64,000 nt of DNA from positions 21,628,120 through 21,692,119 of the forward strand of contig BTPG01000004.1 of assembly GCA_036245525.1 (NCBI GenBank), given 5' to 3'. The notes beneath the pieces were generated by a model that made no database searches, was not told the origin of the DNA, and was given only the letters and a program-made list of their open reading frames with translations. Positions 1 to 10,864 of the stretch are shown piece by piece. Numbering within the stretch: the stretch's first letter is position 1; each line of letters starts with the position of its first letter. Source of the stretch: Semisulcospira habei. Lineage: Eukaryota > Mollusca > Gastropoda > Semisulcospiridae. A program made the position numbers and the translations under genes.

Positions 1-48
1 CGCTCGGCGGAAAAGACGCCGGCGTCTCAGTTTTCCGGCCGCCGAGCG
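1..48. repeat. imperfect GC-rich palindrome
   Basis: The first ten bases (CGCTCGGCGG) are the reverse complement of bases 39-48, and the interior is also partly self-complementary. It lies in the intron just downstream (minus strand) of Kelch exon 148-287. Its left part may be cut by the window edge. Confidence 0.6.
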
Positions 49-147
49 GTATAAGACCAACATAAGATCAGTCTGAGAGAGACGAGGCGACGAGGCGTTT
101 AACCAATAAGCAAACGAAAACAATCAGAAGTAGAGTCAGTAACTCAC

Positions 148-287
148 TCCCCACTCCACGTCAGTGACTTGAGATCAAAGCAATGGAGGTCGTCCAGCCT
201 CAGGTCGCCATGGCGACCGCCAAATATGTAAGCTTTGTTCTCGGTCGATGCAGTGCAGTGGCCGGCCCGCGGACAGGGCGTGAGTCC
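148..287 (-). CDS. KLHDC1/2-like Kelch protein, exon 7 (last one in window)
   Basis: Internal coding exon of a Kelch-repeat protein, the likely substrate receptor of a cullin-RING ubiquitin ligase. The minus strand shows an acceptor (TTTGATTTCAG, ending at 288), an open frame in phase 0, and a donor GTGAGT at 147-142. The reading contains PRAGH, YIFGGR and DDLHCFDLKSLTWSG, a Kelch blade with the GG pair and the closing W. In human KLHDC2 the two arginines that hold the degron's C-terminal carboxylate (R236 and R241 from memory) sit five residues apart in this same blade. Here FGGR is followed by a second Arg five residues on, so the pair looks conserved. The exon ends in phase 2, so coding must continue to the left of base 1. 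Family assignment is strong; KLHDC1 and KLHDC2 cannot be separated here. Confidence 0.86.
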
Positions 288-717
288 CTGAAATCAAAAG
301 GAACATTTAATGATTTAATCTTGGCACAACAGATAAGTTTCACGAGTTGATATTGGCATGTTACACTCATAAAGAGACAGAGTGATTAAACTTCAAACCG
401 CCATGCCAGGTGAGCATGGCGCCAGCATCAGTTACGGGCGGACCAGTTACCTGGAGAGGGGGAAGGGGTTCCAACTTTTTGTTTGGGACTTTTAACCTGA
501 CACGAAAGGCCCTCCGACGCCAGACCTTGCTACTCAGTGGCCAAAAAATCCAAAAGCGGAGTCGGTAGGAGGGGGTGGGGGAGGGGTCCAGACTTCCAAA
601 AAGTGACTTTGTTATATAGCATTTTAAGAAGTTTAAACCTGTAAGGGTGGGGAGAGTGGGGGATCCGAACCCCTGGAAGCAACCCACCCCCTCCCTATCC
701 GCCCCTGAAATCTGCTA

Positions 718-774
718 GAGGCACAGATCCTCATGAGCCCACGCATTGGCGGGGGCTCATGAGGATCTGTGCCT
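718..774. repeat. fold-back element, family 1
   Basis: Inverted repeat with arms reading about AGGCACAGATCCTCATGAGC, loop around CGCATTGGCG. Same core as at least twelve other sites in this window (1322, 11468, 25743, 35229, 55769, 56278 and others). Confidence 0.85.
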
Positions 775-1121
775 CTTGCTGGAGCCACTGTGTTCCTTCG
801 ACGGCTGGGGAGCTTTGACGTTGAATTTACAATAGTTCAAAAACGCAATTAATCCGCGTCCACTTGCAGTGACGTGGTGACACATTGGAGACGTGCTGTA
901 TGCTGATATCCTGACGCCGCATGTCTGGAATGAGTTAATAATAAAAAGTCCGAAAGTATGCATGTGCTGGTCTGTGCTGTGATTTTTTACCTTAATGCTC
1001 TAAAGACCGGCAAACATAACCCTTTAACCACTTACGCCCTGAGGACGAAATTGTCATTTTTTGTAGATATCCTCTGAGGAATATAATATGTATTATATAT
1101 AACAGTTTTGGAGACAGATCA

Positions 1122-1187
1122 GCCATGATATTTCAAAGTTGGTGTCAGGATAGCTTGGCGCCTACAACCTTGAAATATCATGGTCGA
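1122..1187. repeat. fold-back element, family 2 (degenerate)
   Basis: Arms CCATGATATTTCAAAG and CTTTG/CCTTGAAATATCATGG flank the family-2 core TAGCTTGGCGCCTACA. The element probably starts at TTAACCACTTACGCCCTGAGGA near 1015, which resembles the TTAA-bounded end of the complete copy at 56695-56916. Confidence 0.75.
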
Positions 1188-1321
1188 CCCAGATCCTGTC
1201 GTAGCCGTTCAGGGCTTTATGGTTTACCTGTTAGTGGCCGCAGATGTGTCTTTGACATGAGTATCAGTTCAGCGTCAGAGCTTCGCAGCCGTTAAAGAAA
1301 CATGGAGACAAAGAGGTTTCC

Positions 1322-1387
1322 GCAAGAGGCATAGATCCTCATGAACCCCCGCAACTGCAGGGGCTCATGAGGATCTATGCCTCTTGC
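1322..1387. repeat. fold-back element, family 1 (near-perfect hairpin)
   Basis: Arms GCAAGAGGCATAGATCCTCA and the complementary TGAGGATCTATGCCTCTTGC surround a GC-rich loop. The total is 66 bases and the arms are nearly perfect. It lies in the intron just downstream of Kelch exon 6. Confidence 0.9.
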
Positions 1388-1448
1388 AGTTGGCTGGTGT
1401 TATGTTTTTATCGGCAATCAAATAACATGCATGAACCGTACAACTCAC

Positions 1449-1520
1449 ACTGCTTATCGGACTTGTCCATTTCATTGTTTGCGGATCATAAACGCACAAA
1501 TTGTCGTTCCATCCATTATT
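1449..1520 (-). CDS. KLHDC1/2-like Kelch protein, exon 6
   Basis: A 72-base (24-codon) phase 0/0 exon of the Kelch propeller. The minus strand shows an acceptor TGTCTGTTTCAG just before 1520 and a donor GTGAGT right after AGCAGT (1448-1443). It reads NNGWNDNLCVYD followed by PQTMKWTSPISS. The GW-ND-(hydrophobic)-D pattern and a tryptophan about 11 residues later match the blade where KLHDC1/2 have a WND/WHND motif. It joins in frame to exon 7, whose GLTPCPRAGH has the usual glycine/proline-arginine loop before the next blade. Too short for gene finders that rely on ORF length. Confidence 0.85.
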
Positions 1521-1843
1521 CTGAAACAGACAACACTTTAAAGTGACTTACTACAAGGCAATAAAGGTATAACATTTCACACTATCTACCGGTAACGCAG
1601 CACTAAAGGACTGACTCAACGCCCTTAATGATGAAGTTTTAATGTTGTAGATTGAAAGACTTGTTCAGGACTTCTTCTCCTTTATACGAAGGAGAGTTTC
1701 CCCGATGCGCCCAAGGGGCGGTAGAAAATCTCTGGTGTGTGTGCCTCCACACATGAATTTCAAAAGGATAAAAAGTCGTTGAGAACACATTATAACGTCA
1801 TTTTTGGGTCAAATCCGGCCCTGGTGCAGCGGGTACATTTAAC

Positions 1844-2020
1844 CCTTATCATTCGGAATACACCAGTGTGTGAAATAAGTTTGACTAAAATAGCCCAAGG
1901 GTAGTGCCAGTATTCTGGCACTAGCCTTGAACTAAAGCCATTGGTCTGTATCTTCTCTGTAAGTACTAGTAGCTTGCATAATTATGCATTGTACACATTT
2001 GAAGCTTTAGCCTCCGTATG
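1844..2020 (-). repeat. fold-back element, family 2 subfamily b (reverse orientation)
   Basis: Matches, in reverse orientation, the copies at 12690-12895 and 54370-54560. It has the same flank (ATTCGGAATACACCAGTGTG), a short hairpin CAGTATTCTGGCACTAG and the GTACACATTTGAAGCTTTAG end. Three copies in one window identify it as a small dispersed element. Confidence 0.8.
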
Positions 2021-2247
2021 ATATGGTTTAACAAACATTAAAATTAACAAATTAAACGCCGTCGGTTTGTCATACACCAGATATTGTTTTCAGACCATTG
2101 CACAAATTAAATTTATTCACATATTATGATACACATAGCTGTATTTAACAAAAAATCGTTTTATTTTCAGATCGGGCATCATGATAATCTGTTACTCGTG
2201 CAGATTGAAACACCGGGTTGCTGCACGAGTTGTTTTGAGTGTTACGT

Positions 2248-2350
2248 ATTCAAGACGCTCCGCATCAATAGCTGCGAAAGTGTCGAATAGCGTTGCTGTC
2301 GACAACGCTATACGACATTTTCGCAGCTATTGATGCGGGGCGTCTTGAAT
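2248..2350. repeat. long palindrome (48-bp arms), separate family
   Basis: The left arm 2248-2295 starts ATTCAAGACGCTCCGCATCA. The right arm 2303-2350 ends TGATGCGGGGCGTCTTGAAT. The loop is seven bases (CTGTCGA) and there are only a few mismatches. TGAGTTAACG follows, so a TTAA lies at its edge, as in the other fold-back families. It lies 29 bases beyond the donor of Kelch exon 5, inside the intron. Confidence 0.9.
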
Positions 2351-2378
2351 GAGTTAACGTCCCTGTGCAGCTGCTTAC

Positions 2379-2454
2379 CGGGAAATGTCGGTGCGGCAAA
2401 AAGCGGCAGTGCTTTTCTTCCGGTTGGGGGCCGTACCCTCCAAAACAGTAGATA
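2379..2454 (-). CDS. KLHDC1/2-like Kelch protein, exon 5
   Basis: A 76-base exon. The minus strand shows an acceptor with a good pyrimidine tract (CCTCTCGTCTACAG) ending at 2455 and a donor GTAAGC at 2378-2373. The first T completes the codon left open by exon 4 (CG|T, Arg). It then reads IYCFGGYGPQPEEKH and on to HFP in phase 0. The FGGYG motif is the diagnostic blade in KLHDC1/2 that directly follows a PRDK/WVYKN-like segment, which is what exon 4 ends with. The exact phase match across an 8.5-kb intron full of transposon sequence is strong evidence that both exons are real. Confidence 0.87.
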
Positions 2455-2552
2455 CTGTAGACGAGAGGAAATGGAAATAAAATAACCACAGACCATAGTT
2501 AACACAAGTGTTCATAGAGAAACAACACGAAGAAGAAAGAAGCACGTTTAGA

Positions 2553-2592
2553 AAGACAGTTACAACACAATAAATTGTGTTGTAACTGTCTT
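2553..2592. repeat. perfect 18-bp hairpin
   Basis: AAGACAGTTACAACACAA, loop TAAA, then the exact reverse complement TTGTGTTGTAACTGTCTT. The structure is clear; no relatives were seen elsewhere in the window. Confidence 0.85.
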
Positions 2593-3605
2593 TTAAAGCG
2601 TTTTTGCTTGCTTGTTTGTTTTTGTTTGTTTGTTTGTTGTTGTTTGTTGTTGTTTTTCTTTGTTGTTTGTTGTTTCCTCCATTTTTTTTTTTTGTCCCTC
2701 TGCACCGAGGTAATCAGGGACTAGCGCTTTTGACTTTAGCTGACGAACACGACATAAAATATTTAGTTCTATAGTTTATTTATTAGTTTTTATAAAATGA
2801 TCTATAGTGCACTTCCTCACCAACAGCGGTCCTTATGTATAAAAAGGTATAATTTACTTTCCATATTTAAAATTCAGATTAAAATTTAGGACCACTTAAG
2901 TACAAGGGTTAAAGATTGAGAAAGGTTAAAACCAATTTCGCCGTTCACCATAAAAACTGTAAAGAAAATTAAGACAAGTTTAAGTATTCTCAATAAAAAT
3001 GTACAGATTCCGGATTCGTCTAAGGCTTTCGCTTTCCCTGTTTTATGTGTACCCTCCCTTTATCATTTTCAGATACTTTTTTCATTTGGTCGGTATCCTG
3101 GTCAGATCTGCTGCTTCACTGTTTGTGGATCAGCTGTGTGAATCACACACTGTGTCTACTGATCTCTACAGCCTACAGCCAGGTCGTTTGGACCATATTG
3201 GACCAGCGACAGTATGAGATTAACTAGTTAGGTTTAACTTGGTGTCTCACCGGGATACAATAATCGGGTACTAGCATTTAAACTCTGGTTAAAATCACAA
3301 CAAAGTAAACCAGTATTTATTAAGTCGAGGTGAACTTTATTTACTATTTAAAAATCCAAATTAAAATTTCAGGATCACCTATATGAGGGAATGTTTGAAA
3401 ATAGTTCGGATTTCCGTTATATTTTTCATAAACTAGTTAAGAACAAATTTTAAAAAGATTCAATATGGGCCAATATGTACAATCCTTATAAGAGATTACG
3501 GCACAGCGAGTGTGGGCCAGCATTCCGGCCCATCGAAGCCATTACAAATAGAGCGCAGGGACAGTAACAAATCCGACGCGCACGGGGTCATCCAATATTT
3601 AAATC

Positions 3606-3900
3606 AGATGCTGCAGCTGTGTCGAATTGCAGTATTAATACTATATATAATGTTTACATCGGCTGTTTCTAGGAGTAAATCCATATGTTTTACCTCCGGG
3701 CGGGAGGCCCTGATATCCTTATTCTCGTTGGAGAGGATGATATCACACTCCAGTAGAGCATGACTGGGTGTGAAGTCCTCCCCACAGATACAATTGGGAT
3801 TAGCCCATTTAACCTTCCAACTATCAGTACAAAGCCTGTGTATAATTGGGCCTACAATCGGTACAGTTCTAATGAGATTATTTTTCTTTAATAGATAGAT
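3606..3900 (-). pseudogene. LINE ORF2 C-terminal segment
   Basis: An open minus-strand frame ends at a TGA at about 3606-3608. It contains HRLCTDSW, then PNCICGEDFTPSHALLEC, a Cys-rich C-x-C...H...C motif typical of the extreme C-terminus of RNase H-bearing LINE ORF2 proteins. It follows the RNase H region in the expected order. Confidence 0.75.
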
Positions 3901-4019
3901 AGGCCAGGACGCGTGGATACTGGCAGCTTAAAATTATTTTTTCCTTTTGATAGTTTTCAATAATTTGTTTCTTGATTTTAATTTGATTTTCTTTTACAGC
4001 GATCGAAAGTGAGCTGGGT

Positions 4020-4699
4020 GCCGAGAACATTTGCGGCACACATGCGAGCTGCTTTGTCTGCTACCTCATTCCCAAGGTTTCCCACATGAGACGGAATCCA
4101 CTGCAAAGTAATATCTATTCCTCTTCTTATGAGCTGGTGTATAATATTATTTATTTCTAAGACTATGTCTGGACGATTAGCTTTGTTTTTTAAATTTATA
4201 CTTTGAAGTGCCGCCTGAGAATCAGTGGAGATCAGGAACTGTTACAGCTGCAACGGCAGGGCAAGCAGATGGTAAAGCGCCATAGTAATGGCTACTAGCT
4301 CCGCCGTGCAGATGGAGCAGTCCCTGTCCAATCTAAATTGATAAGTTTTTTTTTTTCCAAAGCTGGTATAAAAAAAAACCCACATCCGACGTCTCCATTG
4401 GAATCAAAGGAGCCGTCGGTGTAGGCTATTAAAGCGTTCGGATAAGTAACATCTAGATATTCCAAGGTCAGTGCTTTTTGCAGATGAGGATCTAATTTAT
4501 TATTTACATTTGAAATATGAGTGTTAATAGAGGGTGTCAAGAGAGTCCATGGTGGTTGTGTCAGAGGAGAAATAGATTTTGTCTCACGAGGAACCACCTT
4601 GGCCTGGTCGCACAAGTCTCGTGTAGTAGAAGTGAAGGTCGGTGCCTCCCGAAGAGGAGCGGATTGATTTTTGGTAGCTTTAATAATATCTGCTTTCAA
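4020..4699 (-). pseudogene. LINE ORF2 RNase H domain
   Basis: The minus-strand frame contains AYTDGSFDSNGDVGCGFFF, the first catalytic Asp block (YTDGS) of RNase HI. An A-rich run (T9 on plus, near 4345) follows, and the frame shifts soon after. The remainder of the domain continues in other frames toward 4020. In the family this domain removes the RNA strand of the RNA/DNA hybrid during reverse transcription. Confidence 0.78.
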
Positions 4700-5088
4700 T
4701 TCTTTATGATATGTTTCTTACGCATTATTAGATGTAATAAAAATGCGTGTAATATATGCAGCGCAGAGTTTTAATCTATGATAGTGCAAAGGTAATATAT
4801 TAGTTTGAGCATAGATGGCCTGATTGGAGGCGTGATCTGGCACACCGGGTATATGTTAAAACATTCAGCCCCTTATGTTAAATTAAATCGTACTAATGCT
4901 TGATGTAGTAGATTTTTGGTATTTTTTTCCCAGGTCTCGTGTTTGACAATCTTGAAGTTAGTTGCTTTATTAGCTTTACTTATCAAGCTGTTAATATGGG
5001 GGGGTCCAGTTAAGAGTGGAGGTCAAGACGACTCCCAGAAATTTTACCTGTATAGTAGGTGTAAGAGGGTACTTAACTCCATGATTTG

Positions 5089-5646
5089 TTACTGTAAACT
5101 GTTAGTCAAACTTCGTCCTGGTGGGGCTAAAAAATATAAGTTCGGTTTTTCTGGAGCTACCTCGAATCCATTTAGGGTCAAGTAATTTTGTACAGAGTCA
5201 ATTGCTGCTTGAAATAACTTTGCACTTTTACTTTGAATATCCTTTATCTGCTTTGTAACTGTTTTGGTTTTAACAGGTTGCCATATGGCTATATCATCTG
5301 CATATTGTGATATATGTAGCGGAGAAGCAATAATTTTCTTCACGTTTATTTTCAGATGGTGAGGAAAGTCTGCCGTCATGATGTTAAAAGGAAGGGGAGC
5401 AAGGCAGGTACCTTGGGGGACCCCACAGTCGGTCCTGTGGGTTCTAGAATAAGACTGTTTCATTTTAACCTGCTGTGTTCGTTTTAAGAAATTTTGGATA
5501 TAAACATATATATTGCCTGAGAGGCCAATATTCTTAATTTTCTGAAGGAGTTTACGGTGCCAGACAACATCAAATGCACGTCGAACATCAAAAAAGCAGG
5601 CTATCGTTTTACGGTTGTTGTTTTTTTCTGAAGGATTGTCTTATAG

Positions 5647-5704
<58 letters not shown>

Positions 5705-6453
5705 TGGTCGGCACATGATCGATTTTTTTCCAAAGCCGGCCTGCTCAATTGGAATAGTCTGCTCCCTATCCAAAAAATACTCTAGACGGGTTTTTTTTTT
5801 AGTAATTTTTCCATAACTTTACTAAGATGTGAGGTTAAAGTTATTGGTCGATATGAGTTTGGTGAGTTACGAGCTTTCTTTGGCTTGAGTATAGGTATAA
5901 CGATTCCATGTTGCCAAGCTTGAGGGAGTACCCCTTCATTATAACATTTATTCATCAGTTGTAAGATGAGTTCCTTTCCCACCAGGGGGAGCTTTTTAAT
6001 CATAATATATGTTATTTCATCGGCGCCTGGAGTAGTTTTCGTTATCAGAATTTGAGACAGTACAGTTTCTAACTCACTAAGAGTGAAAGGGAGGTTAATA
6101 GGGGTATGATTATCTGGAACAGGATCAGAGTATTCCAGTTTGGTCTCTTCTGTTATCCTATACAGTTTGACCTGTTCTGACAAACTACTGGTGGAGCTGG
6201 TAGCCGCAAATAGCTCCGCCAAGAGGTCAGCTTTTTCCTGGTCTGTAGTATACCTACGACCCTCAGAAATCAGCGAAACAGGGGAAGGGTTATAATTATT
6301 TTTTAGTTTTTTAACCAACTTCCAAGCCTTAGCAGTATCTGCTTTAATTTGTGAAGTTAAGGCCAACTTGGCCTGTGCTATAATTTTGTTGCATTCTATA
6401 TTGGTTAGCTTCATTGCTTGATGGTTCAAAATGGTTCGATGTTTTTTTTCCAT
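5089..6453 (-). pseudogene. LINE ORF2 reverse transcriptase domain
   Basis: Two pieces are split by an (AG)n tract at 5650-5699. Piece 6453-5782 covers the RT palm start, with TPGADEITYIMIKKLP, then the fingers segment PILKPKKARNSPNSYRPITL (RT motif 2, KP...YRPI). Piece 5463-5089 has GVPQGTCLAP (motif with the conserved GxPQG) and the catalytic YADDIAIW. Domain order and motifs are clear. The frame is broken at the microsatellite and near 5463, so this copy cannot make an active enzyme. Confidence 0.85.
5650..5699 (+). repeat. (AG)n microsatellite
   Basis: About 25 AG units, interrupting the LINE reverse transcriptase. Confidence 0.97.
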
Positions 6454-6645
6454 ATATTATAGGCATGCTTTTTGTTTTTAACAGCCAGTGCACATTCTTC
6501 ATTCCACCAGGAATTAGCCGGCTTACCAGCTGGAGTGCCCTTACTGCGAGGGATAGCCTTTTCAGCGGACGTAATAATTAGTTTAGTGAGACTGGTTCAT
6601 AACGTATTACGTCCAGTGTATCCACGTTATTTATATTGTTTTCAG

Positions 6646-7560
6646 TTAATTGTTGATAAAGGGGCCAATCGGCCTTTTCATATATAAATTTTCTTTATTT
6701 TGAGTATCTGTTACAGAGTTCACAACATCTAAGTCAAAGTGAATAATGACTGGAAGATGATCACTGCCTAAGGAGTCGTATTCCACCATCCAGGTGGACT
6801 CAGCAAAGAGACCAGGGGAAATTAAGGTTAAATCTACAGCTGTAGGTTGATGACTAGGTAGGTCAGGAATTCTAGTAAAATGTCCTGTATTAGCAATGAG
6901 GAGTTTAGATTTTAAAATATCCTCAGCCTGAGTTTTAGATTTCTTTATGTTACTTTGAGGATTGGCGTACCATAGGGGGTGATGGATGTTTAAGTCACCA
7001 AGGACTATCCATCCACCACCCTCCAGGTCGTCCAACCATTTCATTCCATTTGGGTCAAGTGATTTAGGAGCGTAAGTATTTATAATTTTAATTTCTTTGG
7101 TGGAATGTGGAAATTTAATTTTAATACAGTTACTATATATTGGTTGGGTAGGATGCAGGAGGTCAGGAGAAATAAAAGATTCATGTGTTATTCCAACTTT
7201 TATATAAGTAGCGGTATAGACTAAAGTGTTTTAAGTGTTTATTAGCTTCTGTTATAGGAGGATAATGATATCCATTTAAGTGTGGAAGTTTAACTTAAGT
7301 AGTAACAGGAGATTGAAGACAGATAATTTCAGGATTTGCAGTATTTAAAAAAATTATTAATTGCGATAACTTTGTATTTAAAGACCTACAGATTCACTGA
7401 AGTATTTTATTACTGGGTGTAGGTTTTTTTGCGTTTTTATACTCTTTTATGCTGTACGAGAATCTAGTTTAAAACCAGTCACTAGAGAAAGAGTACTGAT
7501 TAACTATGAAATCAGCATCTTGGTGCTTGCAGAGATATCATTATGGACATAACCAGTTGA
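6646..7560 (-). pseudogene. LINE ORF2 endonuclease (APE-type) remnant
   Basis: The minus-strand frame 7044-6646 contains WIVLGDLNIHHPLWY (the GDxN-H catalytic block) and then YDSLGSDHLPVI (the SDH block). These are the two terminal hallmarks of exonuclease/endonuclease/phosphatase-fold LINE endonucleases. The N-terminal part lies at about 7560-7045 in broken frames. The enzyme nicks target DNA to start reverse transcription. Confidence 0.8.
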
Positions 7561-7694
7561 TTAAACTGGAGCCTTCAAAATTTCGTGGAGGTCACCACGA
7601 ACGACGGCGGAGGTGAAAGATTGCATAGTACATATTACACCGTATGTCAGTTATATGCGCTCTAAGATCAGCACTAACACTTTTAGGTGACATC

Positions 7695-9230
7695 AGTACA
7701 TTTGGATCCTGATAGCTATGATGTTGGTCCTGGGCATCGAACTGCAGTTGCCTGCGGCTGGAGCCTTATCTGATGAAGAACCTAATGGAAGAGCTGAGAG
7801 AGAGGGCACAGAGGAAGTTGTAATGGTCAGGCCAGCTGGAGCAGGATTCAAGGGGTCAGATGCCCCAGCTCCGTTAATAGGAATAAGTGCGTCACGATAG
7901 GTGCGCCTAATAGGTGGATTTATTTGAGGTAGGGCATTATCAACCTGATGAACTACGTGCTTGCTATTCTGATGTGCTGATTTGGCCTTCTGAGAGACAG
8001 AAGAAGAAGATACAAAAGGAGGGTTAGAGCCTGTTTTCGGCTGAATCCAAGCTGTTTGTGAGACCAGGGGATCAGAGGTAACTTTGCTTTTAGACTAAAT
8101 TTGTATTTGGGCTCTCCTGACAGCCTCTTGATAGGGGATATAGTTTTTGTTTTGAATACGGTTGGCCTCCCTGTAGAGCACAATCTTAGGGCATTTTTGA
8201 TAGGTGGCGCAGTGGGCGCCGCCACAATTGACACATTTAGCTGGTATACTATCTGGATAAGCAGTTCTGGCGTGTTTGTGACTACCACATTTAACACAGA
8301 CCCGGTGGTTTGACCTGCACAGGTGAGCCGTATGTCCCAATCGGCAGCACTTGGCACAGTGCATAGCCGAGGGGGGCATACGGCTCAACCGGCAGCATAA
8401 GCACACCGATTTTAATTTTATTGGGAAGTTGGGTGAGATGAAAAAATTCGATTTTAACTGCTCTAGAGGGAGAGCCGTCCCTACGATTCGTTAATCTGTC
8501 AACTGATGTGGTGAATCCCTGGGAGGAGAGTGAGACTTTAATATGGTCTAGTTTGTCGGAGGTGGGGATCCCATGGACAACCCCCACCACCTTGGGGGTG
8601 GGGATGGTGCACTCAACCACCGCACCTCCGATACTAGTTTTATTTGCTAGTAGTTTTTGAGCTCTATAGTTTGGACAAACGACTATCCACACGTCCCGGC
8701 CTATGTTTCTAAGAGTCAATTTTGAGAGAGCCACCCCGGCGCTGTCACAGAGATGTGGCTGCAAAACACCGTGATTCCGGAGACGGGTGGTGCCGGTTTC
8801 CAATTCACGAACCCGTACCGGGTAAGCACACCACATCTCTGCGACCGGTTCGGGATCAGTTGGGTCCCTCAGAGTGCATAGCACGCTTAGTTTGTGATTT
8901 ATTTTTTTCCCTCTTAACTGAGTGGTATTGCGATAGATCTTCCATATCAGGGCGATCATGATGCAGAGGGGACAACTGCTGGAGGGGTGACAACAGTTCC
9001 ACACCAGCAATCGCTTCCTCCGGTGCTGCCACTATCGAACTAAGTTTGTCGGAAGTAAGTTTCAATTGTATTCTGTCTACGGGGGGGGGGGGGGGGGAGG
9101 GGGGGGGGGGGGGAGGGGTGGAGGGGTGGTGGAGGGAAGAAATTTCCTCGACGGTCTCGAGTTCCGACGAGTCCGTGGACAAAGACCCAATGAGAGAAGT
9201 CATTGTAAAATCTACCGCCGTTCGGGCCAA
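7695..9230 (-). pseudogene. LINE ORF1 (Gag-like, CCHC zinc knuckles)
   Basis: Three overlapping minus-strand frames make up one decayed ORF1. The N-terminal part (9230-8856) has a poly-proline run encoded opposite a G tract. The middle (9010-8291) is an RNA-binding-like region with VWIVVCPNYRAQKLLANK. The third part (8406-8095) carries Cys/His knuckles: CAKCCRLGHTAHLC, CVKCGSHKHARTAYPDS and CVNCGGAHCATYQKC. A stop near 8095 is followed by a further open Ser/Pro-rich tail to about 7695. At least two frameshifts are needed. ORF1 proteins of this group coat the element RNA. Confidence 0.82.
9080..9113 (+). repeat. G-rich homopolymer tract
   Basis: Nearly pure G run. On the opposite strand it encodes the poly-proline part of LINE ORF1. 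The length is prone to sequencing and slippage error. Confidence 0.9.
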
Positions 9231-9832
9231 GTCGAGACCTTGTACAACAAAGTATTACAAAGTCTTAAAACTCAAAGTAAAAATTTGGTACAGTTAAGTA
9301 TTAGACAATGTTAAAATGAAGGTTTGCCAGAAAGACACTACTCTAGGACTATCCTAAAATTTTGAGCGAGTGACTAGGAGTTACGGTACCAGAGCGAATG
9401 TAACCATCCCAAACTGGTTGAACTCGTCGGCGAAGAAGGAACACGGCAGACCGGCAGTCTCAAAAAGTCCTAAAAAGGACAGAATAGCAATGAGTGCTAT
9501 AAGGCTGTCGGTTGCGGTAATGTGTCCGTAGGTACAAGGTAGTTGGTCGTTGAACCTATGATAATCCGGTGAGAAGTAACAGGCGTAGTGGAGATTTTCA
9601 GAGTTTCCAATATGGCGGATGGCTGTGTATGGTGAGACGCACGGTGAGAGCGTGAGTCTGAGACGCCGGTCTGGCTGTGACCAAGCGCTGAGCGGAATGA
9701 CTGACCGACGACCTGTTTTTCTTTGTGATGTTCTCAATTTACACGCTTGGTCTGGATTTTACAAGTGTTCATAGATTTGCCCTCTTTGGCTGGAATCAAA
9801 CTTGCTGTCGGGCTACTACTGTCAGTACATAC

Positions 9833-9945
9833 CCAGTCCGCAAACGCCATCGGGGCCGACTACGGTCGCCGCTGGCCCGCGCACGACTGCGCGCGGGCCA
9901 ACAGAGGCCGGCGTCGACCCGATGGCCTATGGCGCGCTGGGTAGT
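9833..9945. repeat. fold-back element, family 3
   Basis: CGCAAACGCCATCGGGGCCG on the left pairs with a CGGCGTCGACCCGATGGC-type right arm. The centre is TGGCCCGCGCACGACTGCGCGCGGGCCA. Related copies are at 60047-60139 and, partly, at 35556-35618 and 54788-54828. Confidence 0.78.
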
Positions 9946-10793
9946 TATTTAATACTTCCTTTTCCATGTTGTCATTTCGTAAAGAGGTTTCCATGCAGCC
10001 CAATGTTCACTTTATCTGAGTTTTGTTTGGAACACTTAAGAAAATTAACCCCTTGACTACCAGTGACACTGACGATGCCGTTCGACAGAAGAGACATGAA
10101 GTTACGCGTCTTCTCCACCGAACGGTAAGGATTTAAAATAAACCGATAATGATACGTTCTTTATTGATATGTCGTGGACAGAAGAATGTGGTTAGATTTT
10201 GTTGTCATTCACCAACACCCATACGTAAAATCAACATACACCCCACAGGTAACATAACTACAAATAGCATAAATATGCATCGAACCTCAATATCAGTCCT
10301 TTAAAAGTATAATATTACTACTAGCAATTAAACCTATTAGCTTAAAGTCCCATTAACGCCGTAACTGTTCAAGGATACACTTCTGTAACAGATGGTTACG
10401 AAACGCTACACACAGATCTCCTTATGGTTCATTTAGACACAGGACAATCCAGTTCAACACAGGTCGTCTTGTTATACATGTATCAAGTAACCTGACACTG
10501 ACTCCACTTCGTTCTACAAAAAGAGCGCTTTGAGTATGAGAGACAGCTAAAAATAAATCGACACGCTAACGGCTGCGCAAAACAAATAAGTGCGATTACG
10601 CGTGTGCGTTTGCTGCGTACCCCAACTGCTGTTAAAGTTCATTAGGTGTGTCGACAAGGCATAACAAACACAAACGGTGCTGAAATGTGTCTTCAAATTT
10701 ACGCGTAATGGTATTTTAGCACCGAGGACCGAGATCCCCACATTTTGAAGATGTCCTCTGAAGGACTGTGTTACAATTCTAGACACAGGTCGA

Positions 10794-10864
10794 GCATGAT
10801 AGTTCAAGGGTAGTGCCTATGGGCGCCAAGCTATTCCGGCACCACCCTTGAACTATCATGTTCG
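10794..10864. repeat. fold-back element, family 2
   Basis: Arms GCATGATAGTTCAAGGGTAG and CACCCTTGAACTATCATG flank a GGGCGCCAAGC core. It lies 80 bases downstream of the exon 4 donor, inside the intron. Confidence 0.88.

Larger units (their letters stand above)
288..1448 (-). other. intron between Kelch exons 6 and 7
   Basis: About 1.16 kb with no supportable coding. It holds a family-1 palindrome (718-774), a family-2 half-palindrome (1122-1187) and a second family-1 palindrome (1322-1387). A GC-rich stretch at 400-700 contains a 106-codon minus-strand ORF with no recognisable domain, treated as chance. Confidence 0.7.
3500..9330 (-). mobile_element. I-group LINE (Gag-like ORF1, EN-RT-RNase H ORF2), decayed
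   Basis: The order on the minus strand is Gag-like ORF1 with CCHC knuckles, an APE-type endonuclease, reverse transcriptase, RNase H, and a C-terminal CxC...H...C segment. A LINE with an RNase H domain and a zinc-knuckle ORF1 belongs to the I/Nimb/Ingi group. Frameshifts, stops and an internal (AG)n tract show it is inactive. No clear poly(A) or target-site duplication was found, so both ends are approximate. It lies in sense orientation within the Kelch gene's largest intron. Confidence 0.85.

Noticed and set aside
183..240. Plus-strand ATG followed by a short frame and GTAAGC, looking like a first exon with a good start context
   Set aside because: The same bases are the antisense of Kelch exon 7, which has much stronger support (domain motifs, acceptor, donor, phase).
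9605..9650. ATGGCGGATGG followed by GTGAGA, resembling a first exon with a donor on the plus strand
   Set aside because: Only about seven codons, inside the Kelch intron beside the LINE leader, with no partner exon.
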